DNA from: Limivivens sp034101475
Lineage (GTDB): Bacteria; Bacillota; Clostridia; Lachnospirales; Lachnospiraceae
NCBI GenBank assembly: GCA_034101475.1
Contig: JAXEJQ010000049.1
Span: 1-38,071 of the forward strand
Length of the DNA stretch: 38,071 nucleotides
Direction of reading: 5' to 3'
This document shows positions 23,526 to 31,839 of the stretch, piece after piece (within the stretch, counting starts at the first letter, position 1; the number at the start of each line of letters is the position of its first letter). A program made the translations under genes and the position numbers. Below the pieces are notes generated by a model that saw nothing but the letters and a program-made list of their open reading frames with translations, made no database searches and was not told the DNA's origin.

Positions 23526-24993
23526 TATTGATACACTGAGACCGGATCATCTGGGGTGTTACGGATATGAAAGGAACACTTCTCCGAATATTGATTTGAT
23601 AGCGGAAGAAAGTATGAGATTCGATAATTATTATTGCTCGGATGCTCCCTGTCTTCCAAGCCGTGCGGCGCTTGTGACCGGTCAGTTTGGTATCCATAAC
23701 GGAGTTGTGGGACATGGAGGAACAGCTGCGGATTTGAGATTGCTGGGGCCCGAGAGAAGAATGGCTGACCAGAGAATGGAGGAAGGACTTTTCTGGAGAC
23801 TTCGGAAAGCCGGATTTTATACTGCATCTTTCAGTTCCTTCAGTGAAAGACATTCCGCGTACTGGTTTTATGCCGGCTTGAATGAAGTTCATAATGTTGG
23901 GAAAAAAGGAAATGAACGGGCAGATGAAGTGATGGATGGCGTTCAGAAATGGCTGGAGGAGTATTCTGAAAAAGATAACTGGTTTTTGCATGTACATCTC
24001 TGGGATCCTCACACGCCCTACCGGACACCGGAGGATCTGAATCAGCTTTTTGAGAAGGATCCCATGCCTGAATGGCTGACAAAAGAAGTGATCAATCAGC
24101 ATTTAAAACATGTGGGCCCTCATAGTTTAAATGAATTGAATGGATTTGAGTCTGCTCTTCCGGAACACTGGAAAGAATTCACCGGACATCCGGGGAGTGC
24201 AACAACTTACCCTGAAGTGAAGCATTTAATGGATCTGTATGATTGCGGCGTGTTTTATGCAGATCAGGCAATTGGAAAAATGACAGACATACTGAAAAAG
24301 AATGGCATCTATGAGGATACGGCGATCATCATTACATCAGATCACGGAGAAACCATGGGGGAACTGGGAGTTTACGCGGAGCATGGAACCTGTGATGAAT
24401 TGACCTGTCACATTCCGATGCTGATAAAATGGCCGGGAATGAAGACCGGAGTCGATAAAGAACTCCGGTATCAGATTGATTTTCTTCCGACCATAGCGGA
24501 GCTTTTTCAACAGAAAAAAAGTGATCTGTGGGATGGAAACAGTTATGCACCAGTGCTTCTTGGCAAGGAAAAGAAAGGATATGAGTATCTGGTTATGACA
24601 CAGTGCGCCCATGTATGTCAGAGAGCTGTCCGTTTTGGTAATTATCTGTATATCAGAACGTACCACGATGGCATGCACGAATTCCCGCGGGAAATGCTGT
24701 TTGATCTGGAGGAGGATCCACATGAGCAGGTGAATTTGGCGGAGAAAAAGATCCTTGAGACAGCACAGGGGGCCAGATATCTGTCAATCTGGGAACAGGA
24801 TCAGATGAAAAAGAGCCCTTTGGATGTGGATCCCTTATGGACAGTGATGCGGGAAAAGGGACCATTTCATACCTGGAAATGTGATGGTGTAAGATACAGT
24901 CAGCGTCTGGCAGATACAGGAAGAGAAGAAGGAGCGGTTTCTCTGAGAAAACGGCATCCGGAATTATTTTGCAGAAGGGATGAGAGCAAATGA
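23506..24993 (+). CDS. Cytoplasmic type I sulfatase (Cys-type)
   Basis: This 495-residue enzyme hydrolyses a sulfate ester (or possibly an N-sulfate) using formylglycine. The start at 23506 (MRLLFIDIDTLRPDHLG) gives the natural first strand of the alkaline-phosphatase fold, with GGAGAAAG upstream. An earlier frame start at 23365 lies within the permease gene and is rejected. There is no signal peptide, so it acts in the cytoplasm. The maturation motif is CLPSRAALVTG with C49, the canonical Cys-x-Pro-Ser-Arg form processed by anaerobic sulfatase-maturating enzymes. Metal-binding residues include early Asp7/Asp9 and D279-H280 in TSDHGETMGELG; HLWDPHTPY is the conserved middle histidine motif. 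The C-terminal part FDLEEDPHEQVNLA is typical. The maturase is encoded at 30501. Exact substrate class cannot be assigned without SulfAtlas comparison; the TLRPDHLGCYGY start resembles N-sulfatase/heparan-type members. Confidence 0.93.
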   Translation: MRLLFIDIDTLRPDHLGCYGYERNTSPNIDLIAEESMRFDNYYCSDAPCLPSRAALVTGQFGIHNGVVGHGGTAADLRLLGPERRMADQRMEEGLFWRLRKAGFYTASFSSFSERHSAYWFYAGLNEVHNVGKKGNERADEVMDGVQKWLEEYSEKDNWFLHVHLWDPHTPYRTPEDLNQLFEKDPMPEWLTKEVINQHLKHVGPHSLNELNGFESALPEHWKEFTGHPGSATTYPEVKHLMDLYDCGVFYADQAIGKMTDILKKNGIYEDTAIIITSDHGETMGELGVYAEHGTCDELTCHIPMLIKWPGMKTGVDKELRYQIDFLPTIAELFQQKKSDLWDGNSYAPVLLGKEKKGYEYLVMTQCAHVCQRAVRFGNYLYIRTYHDGMHEFPREMLFDLEEDPHEQVNLAEKKILETAQGARYLSIWEQDQMKKSPLDVDPLWTVMREKGPFHTWKCDGVRYSQRLADTGREEGAVSLRKRHPELFCRRDESK

Positions 24994-26525
24994 AAGCGAT
25001 TATGGTTATGTTCGATTCCTTAAGGAGGGATTTGCTGGAATCCTACGGCTGTGACTGGACCATTACTCCAAATTTTAAACGTCTGGCTGACCGAAGCATT
25101 CAGTTTGAACAGTGTTATGCAGGGAGTCTTCCATGCATTCCGGCAAGAAGAGAATTGCATACAGGAAGAGCAAACTTTCTGCACAGAGACTGGGGACCGG
25201 TAGAGCCTTTTGATGATTCTATGCCGGAGCTTTTGAAAAATGCCGGAGTCTATACACATCTTGTCAGCGATCATATGCATTATTGGGGGGACGGCGGTGC
25301 GACTTATGCGCCACGATATCATTCATGGGAATGCAGCAGAGGACAGATGGGAGATGCATGGAAACCGGATCTTTCCTTTAAAAACAGTCAGAAAACGATT
25401 TTTAAGAGCAAAACAGAGGGACTGGAATACCCCTCTCCGGCGAAGATTAATCAGGATTTGTCGAACAGACGATTTATGATGGAGGAGGATCTGACTCCGC
25501 AGGCAAAGACCTTTGCGGGAGGATTGGAATTCATTCATCGAAATCATGGGAATGATAACTGGTTTCTCCAGATTGAAACCTTTGATCCGCATGAGCCTTT
25601 TTTCTCACTAAAAGATGATCAGGCCATGTATCCGGATGTGTTCCTGGGAGATGCTGCAGAATTTGATTATGACTGGCCGCCTTATGCACAGGTTGCGGAG
25701 TCGGATGAAAACATAAAGAAGGTTCGCTATTCTTATGCTTCTCTTTTGACCAAATGTGATAAATATCTGGGAAAAGTGCTGGATGTGATGGACCAGTATG
25801 ATCTTTGGAAGGATACCATGCTGATTGTTAATACTGATCATGGTTTTCTGCTTTCTGAGCATGGCTGGTGGGGAAAAAGCTGCATGCCATGTTATGATGA
25901 GATTGTACATCTTCCTCTCTATGTCTATGACCCGCGCAGAAAGGAATTTGCCGGACAGAAACGGTACAGTATTGTACAGACGGTGGATATTCCGGCCACG
26001 TTGCTTGAGTTTTTTCAGGTTGAAATTCCGGAGGATATGGAAGGCAGGCCTCTTTGCAAGGTCATAGAAAGAGAGGAACCGATTCGAAACTATGCTGTGT
26101 TTGGGCTGTTTGGAAGTCAGATCAATGTTACGGACGGGAGATACGTCTATATGCTGTCGGAAAAGAGACCGGAAATACCGCTCTATGCGTACACGTTAAT
26201 GCCGACCCATATGATGAACCGCTACACGATGGAAGAACTCAGGCATGCAGAGCTTTCAGAACCATTTTCCTTTACGAAAAAATGTCCGGTTTTAAAAATA
26301 CCAACCAGAAATATTTTTAACAATACTTCATGCTTTGGAACGAATCTGTATGATCTTCAGACGGATCTCCGGGAGGAATGTCCGATTCAGGACGAGCGGG
26401 TTGAAAAGCGCATGAGAAGCTATCTCAGGGAATTTATGAAAAAAAACGACGCGCCGCCAGAAGCATATGTCCGATATGGTCTGGAAAAACAGGAAGATGA
26501 AGCGGAAAAAGAGGAAGCTATATGA
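24990..26525 (+). CDS. Second cytoplasmic sulfatase, CxPAR variant
   Basis: This 511-residue sulfatase starts in a 4-base ATGA overlap with the first. There is no signal peptide (MKAIMVMFDSLRRDLLESYG leads straight into the fold). Its maturation motif is CIPARRELHTGR, with C49 at the same position as in the first enzyme but Ala in place of the Ser, a form seen in some sulfatase subfamilies. Other features are FDPHEPFF (middle His motif), D283-H284 in NTDHGFLLSEHGWWGK, and a C-terminal part ending in an acidic tail. The two enzymes share little sequence beyond motifs, so they probably cut different sulfate positions or different sugars. Sequence up to LFGSQINVTDGRYVYM is standard, and the following segment (PLYAYTLMPTHMMNRYTMEEL) is typical of this subfamily. 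Maturation by the radical SAM enzyme at 30501 is expected. Confidence 0.92.
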   Translation: MKAIMVMFDSLRRDLLESYGCDWTITPNFKRLADRSIQFEQCYAGSLPCIPARRELHTGRANFLHRDWGPVEPFDDSMPELLKNAGVYTHLVSDHMHYWGDGGATYAPRYHSWECSRGQMGDAWKPDLSFKNSQKTIFKSKTEGLEYPSPAKINQDLSNRRFMMEEDLTPQAKTFAGGLEFIHRNHGNDNWFLQIETFDPHEPFFSLKDDQAMYPDVFLGDAAEFDYDWPPYAQVAESDENIKKVRYSYASLLTKCDKYLGKVLDVMDQYDLWKDTMLIVNTDHGFLLSEHGWWGKSCMPCYDEIVHLPLYVYDPRRKEFAGQKRYSIVQTVDIPATLLEFFQVEIPEDMEGRPLCKVIEREEPIRNYAVFGLFGSQINVTDGRYVYMLSEKRPEIPLYAYTLMPTHMMNRYTMEELRHAELSEPFSFTKKCPVLKIPTRNIFNNTSCFGTNLYDLQTDLREECPIQDERVEKRMRSYLREFMKKNDAPPEAYVRYGLEKQEDEAEKEEAI

Positions 26526-27310
26526 ATACTCTGATATTTTTCATAATCAGTTTTGCGGCATCCTGTCTGGGAGCCATTTTTGGAATTGGAGGCGGGGTGA
26601 TCATAAAACCGGTGCTGGATTCCCTGCAGATTATGGATGTCTCAGCGATCAGTTTTCTTTCGGGATGCACGGTTTTAAGTATGAGCTGTTATTCTGTTCT
26701 GAAATCCTTTGCAGCAAAGGAAAAGGATGTAGAACTGCATGTTGGCAGTTTTTTGGCAATTGGTGCGGTGCTTGGAGGAATAATAGGAAAAAATCTGTTT
26801 TCAAAACTGTATGAACTGGCTGCAAACAAAGATTATGTGGGCGGATATCAGGGAATCCTTCTCGCATTTGTTACGCTGATGACGTTTTTTTACGAGTATC
26901 AGCGTAATAAGTGGAAGACGCATACATATAATCATTTTCTGGTTTGCATTCTGGTGGGATTCCTGCTCGGCATGATGTCCAGCTTTCTCGGAATAGGAGG
27001 AGGGCCGATGAATCTGGTAGTGCTTCATTACTTTTTTTCCATGGATTCGAAAAAAGCTGCACAAAACAGCCTGTATATTATTCTGATCTCTCAGCTTGCC
27101 AGTTTTTTGACAATGTGGTTTTCGGGGAGTATTCCAAGCGTAAATCCGATATGGCTTGCAGTGATGATATTTGGAGGCATCAGTGGAGGAATTGTCGGAC
27201 GGCGGGTAAAGAAAAGAATATCTTCGGAACAGCTTGGAAGGAAGTTCCTGCTTATTATTTTGGGTATTTTCGCACTCAGCGTTTTTAATGCTGTAAAATA
27301 CTTTTTATGA
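26522..27310 (+). CDS. TauE/SafE-family membrane exporter
   Basis: This 262-residue protein has about eight membrane helices in two repeated halves, each with the family signature near its start: AIFGIGGGVIIKPVLD near 18-33 and SFLGIGGGPMNLVVL near 154-168. TauE/SafE proteins are thought to export sulfite, sulfoacetate or related oxyanions. It begins in an ATGA overlap with the second sulfatase, so it is translated in step with enzymes that release sulfate in the cytoplasm. Export of the sulfate (or of sulfite after reduction) is the natural inference: it would prevent build-up of the anion. The N-terminal half carries a longer loop with the EYQRNKWKTHTYNHF segment. Family identity is well supported; the ion carried is not known. 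A terminator follows about 95 bases after the stop. Confidence 0.88.
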   Translation: MNTLIFFIISFAASCLGAIFGIGGGVIIKPVLDSLQIMDVSAISFLSGCTVLSMSCYSVLKSFAAKEKDVELHVGSFLAIGAVLGGIIGKNLFSKLYELAANKDYVGGYQGILLAFVTLMTFFYEYQRNKWKTHTYNHFLVCILVGFLLGMMSSFLGIGGGPMNLVVLHYFFSMDSKKAAQNSLYIILISQLASFLTMWFSGSIPSVNPIWLAVMIFGGISGGIVGRRVKKRISSEQLGRKFLLIILGIFALSVFNAVKYFL

Positions 27311-27404
27311 TGAGCCGGGGGACATCCTCTTATGCTTCCGCTTTTTCAAGAAAGGAAAAGCATTGCAGAGATTGGCTGGGTTTGCTAAAATGAATATGGC
27401 TTTT

Positions 27405-27460
27405 AATGGTTTCAGGGAAGATGATCTGGGGGATGAGGATTCTCTGAAACCATTTTTTTT
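27405..27460 (+). terminator. Terminator closing the transporter-sulfatase operon
   Basis: AATGGTTTCAG at 27405-27415 pairs exactly with CTGAAACCATT at 27444-27454, followed by a long T-run. It separates the structural genes from the regulatory pair, which therefore has its own promoter in 27461-27540 (none could be pinned down). Confidence 0.85.
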
Positions 27461-27549
27461 TCTGATGGAACTGGTCATGTTCTGGTTCGCTTTCTAACAG
27501 ACAAAGGATTGTAATTTATTTAAAGAAGCACACGGAGAAGGGGAAATCT

Positions 27550-29244
27550 ATGAATAAACGGATCTTGTCTTTGCGGTACCATATTTTGATTATTATTTTA
27601 TTAGTCAGCATACCGATTCTTTTCCTGTTTATTTTTTTTAATTACAGAGTCCGTCAGGAGGTCAGACAGGCAGATGCGGAAACGAACCAGAATATATTGA
27701 ACAGTTTTATTTCTGTAATTTCAAAAGAACAGATATCCGTGGACAGTTTTTTGAATCAGATGTTTCGTGAAGATTCACTGTTCAGAGCGTATGACATCGG
27801 TTTTGCCGGTGTGGGGGATGATCATTATGCTGCTCTTACGGAGAATATTGAAGAAGTTTTTAGCAGCGCGGCCGAGGTGTCGGGAGCTGCGCTTATCAAC
27901 TTTGGTAGAGAGGAGTCCGCTGTTTTTTTCAATGGTCAGATGGAGTACAATGAAGAGCGCAGGAAGGAAATAACCGGCTATTTATCAGAAATATCAAACT
28001 TTCTTGAATTCCGGAATGGATGGTATCTTCAGGAAATCGGTGAACACTGGTACTGGTTTCGGCCTATGAATCTGGGAAATTCCATTATGCTTTTTTTTAT
28101 GGATATATCCAAACTCGGTACCATTTCTCAGACAGAATATGCTCTGGAAAATCCGGTAGTCTTTCAATATGGGAATGAGCTTTTGAATTCGGCGGTATGG
28201 GTGAACAATATAGAAGAGGAGATCAAAGTCGTTGGAGACTATTCGATATTGGGAACTTCGAAAAAATATATGGTATGTAAGGGAGCTCTTACAGGGCTGA
28301 ACGTTTACTATGCATCTGCGTATCGCGTGACGCACGGAGCGCTGAAATGGCTGTCCATGGCGCCGTTTATCATTCTTCTGACGGTTCTGTTAATTCTGAT
28401 TGTTGTCAGTCTTTACGTGAATTATATGATTTTAGAGCCAATGGATGGTCTGGTTCATACCATGAAGGAAATTCAGGGCGGGAATTTACAGGCACGTTCC
28501 AGAGATTATAAAAGCAGGGAGCTCGCATATGTCAATCAGACGTTTAATAATATGATTTCTATGCTGAATCAGTTGAAAATTGAAAACTATGAGAATAAAA
28601 TTGTGGCGCAGGAGGCCGAGATGGATGCACTTCGCATGCAGATCAGGCCGCATTTTTACCTGAATAATCTGAAGAACCTGTTTGGACTTGCGCAAATTGG
28701 AGCAACAGAGAAAATACAGGAGAATATCGTACTGCTTTCCAATCACCTGAGATATACATTTTCGTTTGACTGTAAAGCGGTTCCTTTGAGTCAGGAAATA
28801 TCATTGTGTCAAAACTATATGGAACTGCAAAGGACAAGCATAGAAAAAGAATTTGCATTTTATCAGATAATAGATTCACAGATTCAGGATTTTGAAATTC
28901 CGCCGATTACACTTCTGACACTGATTGAAAATTCAGTTAAGTACGGTACAAAGTCAGGGAAAATATTAAAAGTTGAGATTACGGGAAAGCAATTATCAAT
29001 TGATAATGAAGAAATTGTGTATCTTGTAATCAGAGATAATGGAAAGGGATTTTCAGAGGAATTAATGGAACGGCTGAATCAGCTGGATGAGAAAAGTCAG
29101 AATGGCAGCAATGTCGGGATTCTCAATGTGATTCGGCGATGCCGACTGTTCTACGGAAGTTCTTTTGCTATGTATTTTTCAAATAGAGACGGAGCTCAGA
29201 TCGAATTATTTATTCCTCGGAAGAGAGAGGAGGAATCTGTATGA
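27550..29244 (+). CDS. YesM-type sensor histidine kinase
   Basis: This 564-residue membrane sensor is expected to detect the extracellular sugar and phosphorylate the AraC-type regulator encoded in an ATGA overlap behind it. Order: transmembrane helix at 10-30 (HILIIILLVSIPILFLFIFF), an extracellular domain of about 240 residues, a second helix near 274-299, a HAMP-like segment (ILEPMDGLVHTMKEIQGGNLQARS), and the His_kinase/HATPase module with phospho-acceptor H368 in QIRPHFYLNNLKNL (many relatives read QINPHFLYNTL). The N box is LIENSVKYGTK and the G boxes are VIRDNGKGF and NVGILNVIRR. All ATP-binding elements are present. GAGAAGGGG lies before the start. No target-gene evidence is direct; position between the sulfatase operon and the maturase supports control of this locus. 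Confidence 0.93.
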   Translation: MNKRILSLRYHILIIILLVSIPILFLFIFFNYRVRQEVRQADAETNQNILNSFISVISKEQISVDSFLNQMFREDSLFRAYDIGFAGVGDDHYAALTENIEEVFSSAAEVSGAALINFGREESAVFFNGQMEYNEERRKEITGYLSEISNFLEFRNGWYLQEIGEHWYWFRPMNLGNSIMLFFMDISKLGTISQTEYALENPVVFQYGNELLNSAVWVNNIEEEIKVVGDYSILGTSKKYMVCKGALTGLNVYYASAYRVTHGALKWLSMAPFIILLTVLLILIVVSLYVNYMILEPMDGLVHTMKEIQGGNLQARSRDYKSRELAYVNQTFNNMISMLNQLKIENYENKIVAQEAEMDALRMQIRPHFYLNNLKNLFGLAQIGATEKIQENIVLLSNHLRYTFSFDCKAVPLSQEISLCQNYMELQRTSIEKEFAFYQIIDSQIQDFEIPPITLLTLIENSVKYGTKSGKILKVEITGKQLSIDNEEIVYLVIRDNGKGFSEELMERLNQLDEKSQNGSNVGILNVIRRCRLFYGSSFAMYFSNRDGAQIELFIPRKREEESV

Positions 29245-30500
29245 AGCTTTTAATTGTGGATGATTGTCCGGGAGTGGTTGCGGGGCTGCTGTCAGGTGTA
29301 CACTGGAATGATCTGGGAATCGATGAGGTCTATACGGCAGGGAATGCAGAAGAAGCAAAAGAATGCATAAAGAAATATTCCATTGATATTATGCTTTGTG
29401 ATATTGAGATGCCGGGAGAGAATGGGATTGAGCTCCTACAGTGGATAAAAGCGGGGGAATATCAGGCGGAATGCATTTTTCTGACGAGCCATGCAGAATT
29501 TCAATATGCGCAGGAAGCATTGAAATTGGGAGCGGTTGATTATGTTATTCAGCCGGCTTCTTATGCGGAAGTTGAGCAGGTAATAACTCGTACGATACAA
29601 AAACGAAACAAGAATAAAGAAAAAGAAAAATATTATTATGTGGGCAGGACGGTGCAGACCCAGCTGAATGATCTGGTACAGGGGGCTTACAGAGATTATC
29701 TGAATGGGATGCTGAATGACAGATCTTATGAAGGAATGGTCCGTCTGGGATATTTCCCCGGTATATCGGTAACCTGTTATCTGGTATTGTTTCAGGTTGT
29801 GCGATGGAAGGTTCTTTCTGAAAACTGGAATGATGAACTTCTGGAATTTTCCGTTTCTAATATTATGCAGGAAATTTTGGGAACAGATCAGGCAGTTGTG
29901 TTCAAAAGGATGGAACGAAATGTGTTTGCCGGCATCATTTATGCAGTAAATGGGCCGCTCTCAGGTGAAGAGGAATTTCAAGAAGCTGTGGAAACGGTGC
30001 AGGAATTGTGTGAACGCTATTTCCATTTCATTTCAGCCTGTTATCTGTCTGACCGGAAAAAGTTTGAAGAACTGCCTGATGCTTGGGAAGAGCTTCTGAT
30101 TCAGAAGAACGAAAATGTTTCTATGAAAAAAGGAGTCTTTCTGTTATCGGACAGGATGGGTGAGGATACAAAACGGGAAAATGAAACGATTGTACAGTTT
30201 GTTATGGAATATGTTCGCTTTCATCTGAGTGATGAACTTCGAAGAGATGAACTTGCGGATGCAGTGCATTTAAATGCGGATTATCTGACCCGTCTGTTTA
30301 AGCAGGAAACAGGAATATCTTTAAAGCAGTATATCATTACGGAAAAAATGAAAGAGGCCCGTCAGATGCTTCAGACGACTTCACTTCCGATCAGTCTTAT
30401 AGCAGCAAAACTGGGCTACAGCAACTTCAGCCATTTTTCCAGCACTTACAAAAAATATTATGATATCTCTCCGGGAGACGAGAGAAATAAGGAGCAATAA
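29241..30500 (+). CDS. YesN-type response regulator with AraC DNA-binding domain
   Basis: This 419-residue partner of the preceding kinase has a receiver domain at 1-120 with D7/D8 and phospho-acceptor D54 in IMLCDIEMPGENG. The invariant Lys of the fifth strand is replaced by Gln104 (DYVIQPASYAEV), which may weaken or change the phospho-switch. A middle region of about 170 residues is typical of YesN proteins. The C-terminal AraC domain has two helix-turn-helix units: LRRDELADAVHLNADYLTRL followed by FKQETGISLKQYI, and ISLIAAKLGYSNFSHFSSTYKKY. It is translated by ATGA overlap with the kinase and is followed directly by the maturase gene, so all three are co-expressed. It probably activates the promoter before 18518, whose -35 is poor. 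Confidence 0.93.
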   Translation: MKLLIVDDCPGVVAGLLSGVHWNDLGIDEVYTAGNAEEAKECIKKYSIDIMLCDIEMPGENGIELLQWIKAGEYQAECIFLTSHAEFQYAQEALKLGAVDYVIQPASYAEVEQVITRTIQKRNKNKEKEKYYYVGRTVQTQLNDLVQGAYRDYLNGMLNDRSYEGMVRLGYFPGISVTCYLVLFQVVRWKVLSENWNDELLEFSVSNIMQEILGTDQAVVFKRMERNVFAGIIYAVNGPLSGEEEFQEAVETVQELCERYFHFISACYLSDRKKFEELPDAWEELLIQKNENVSMKKGVFLLSDRMGEDTKRENETIVQFVMEYVRFHLSDELRRDELADAVHLNADYLTRLFKQETGISLKQYIITEKMKEARQMLQTTSLPISLIAAKLGYSNFSHFSSTYKKYYDISPGDERNKEQ

Positions 30501-31604
30501 ATGAGAAAGTATCTTAACATCATGATAAAGCCTGCCAGCAGTATGTGCAATCTCAGATGCAGATATTGTTTTTATTTGGATGAAACAAAGAACAGAAGTA
30601 TTCCAAATTATGGAATTATGAAAGACGATACGATCGAAGCCGTGATCAGAAAGGCTCTGGCAGAATGTAGCGGTTGTCTGACTCTTGCTTTTCAGGGAGG
30701 AGAACCGGTACTTGCAGGACTTGATTTTTTCCGAAAAGTGATTGAGAGTACGACAAAATATAACAGAAATCATTGTCAGGTAGAATTCCTTATTCAGACA
30801 AATGGTACTTTGCTGGATGAAGAATGGTGCCGTTTTTTCAGAGAGAACAGGTTCCTTGTAGGCATTTCATTGGATGGAACCAGGAGTACACACGATAGAA
30901 ACCGTCTGGATACGGAGGGAAACGGAACGTTTGACAGAGTCATGAAGGCTCTTGAAATGTTAATGGAATATCAGGTTGAATTTAATATTCTCACCGTTTT
31001 GACTCCGAAGGTCTGCCTGAATTATAACAAAATCTACAGGTTCTATGAAAAGAATGGATGGAATTATCAACAGTACATCCCCTGCCTGGACCCTTATGGA
31101 GAGGAGCGGGGGAATCAGATTTGGTCCTTAACTCCGGAGCTTTTTGAAATTTATCTGATCACAAGCTTTGACTGCTGGTATCAGGATTATAGAAATGGCA
31201 GGAAAAAATATCACCGGTATTTTGATAATATCCTGTTGATGCTTGCAGGAAATATGCCTGAAGCCTGTGGTATGGGAGGCATATGCGGTATGCAGTATGT
31301 TGTTGAGGCAGACGGGAGCGTATTTCCCTGTGATTTTTATGTAATGGATCAATACTGTTTGGGAAATTTTAAAGAAGATAGTTTTGAGAGTCTGGATCAG
31401 AAGCGCAGGGAAATCCGATTTATAGAGGAAAGTCAGGTAATCGATGCAAAGTGCCGTGCGTGCAAATGGCTGAGAATATGCCGTGGAGGCTGCAGAAGGG
31501 ACAGAGATTTTTTTGATGCCGGAATAAAGAAAAATTATTACTGTGAGGCATATGCACATTTTTTTGCTTACAGCATACCTAAATTTTACAGTTTGCTTTC
31601 GTGA
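30501..31604 (+). CDS. Anaerobic sulfatase-maturating enzyme (radical SAM/SPASM)
   Basis: This 367-residue cytoplasmic enzyme converts the active-site Cys of the two sulfatases to formylglycine without oxygen. The radical SAM motif is C16-x3-C20-x2-C23 (MCNLRCRYCFYLDET), with an early FQGGEPVL SAM-binding segment. The C-terminal SPASM region has the further Cys residues for two auxiliary iron-sulfur clusters (ACGMGGICGMQY, FPCDFYVMDQYC, CRACKWLRICRGGCR, YYCEAY). The Asp in VFPCDFYV corresponds to the proposed catalytic base of anSME enzymes. Length and spacing match the family. It starts one base after the regulator's stop and belongs to the regulatory operon rather than the structural one, so it would be made even when the sulfatase operon is off. 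No terminator is seen after it. Confidence 0.95.
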   Translation: MRKYLNIMIKPASSMCNLRCRYCFYLDETKNRSIPNYGIMKDDTIEAVIRKALAECSGCLTLAFQGGEPVLAGLDFFRKVIESTTKYNRNHCQVEFLIQTNGTLLDEEWCRFFRENRFLVGISLDGTRSTHDRNRLDTEGNGTFDRVMKALEMLMEYQVEFNILTVLTPKVCLNYNKIYRFYEKNGWNYQQYIPCLDPYGEERGNQIWSLTPELFEIYLITSFDCWYQDYRNGRKKYHRYFDNILLMLAGNMPEACGMGGICGMQYVVEADGSVFPCDFYVMDQYCLGNFKEDSFESLDQKRREIRFIEESQVIDAKCRACKWLRICRGGCRRDRDFFDAGIKKNYYCEAYAHFFAYSIPKFYSLLS

Positions 31605-31785
31605 ACGGCTGATGTGGAGAAGCTGGTAAAGTCAAGTCAGGTAAATAAAAACAGAAATCAGAAATAAAGCAGGTGCTGCAGGGAACGGATATCATGTTTA
31701 CAAGGCGGAGGGACTGATCCATGAAAAGGAAACGGAAAAGAGAAATTCGATATGCTGATTTCCTGAAAAATATGCGCTTTCTGTC
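31605..31785. other. Non-coding gap after the maturase
   Basis: This stretch of about 180 bases is A+T-rich and carries no recognisable gene or terminator. A 31-codon basic frame at 31721-31816 (begins MKRKRKREIRYADF) has a GGAGGGA upstream but overlaps the next promoter, and is not called. The gap continues with promoter and leader elements listed separately. Confidence 0.6.
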
Positions 31786-31813
31786 TTGTAAAAATCAGGA
31801 TGTATGGTATGAT
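31786..31813 (+). promoter_or_regulatory. Promoter of the EamA transporter gene
   Basis: TTGTAA at 31786-31791 and TATGAT at 31808-31813 (preceded by TGG, an extended -10) are 16 bases apart. Transcription would start near 31820 and run through about 110 bases of leader before the gene. Confidence 0.65.
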
Positions 31814-31839
31814 TAATTTATTGAGAGTAACTTTATATT

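Noticed and set aside
31721..31816. 31-codon basic peptide frame with a fair binding site
   Set aside because: It overlaps the -35 and -10 of the EamA promoter and has no recognisable features; chance is likelier.
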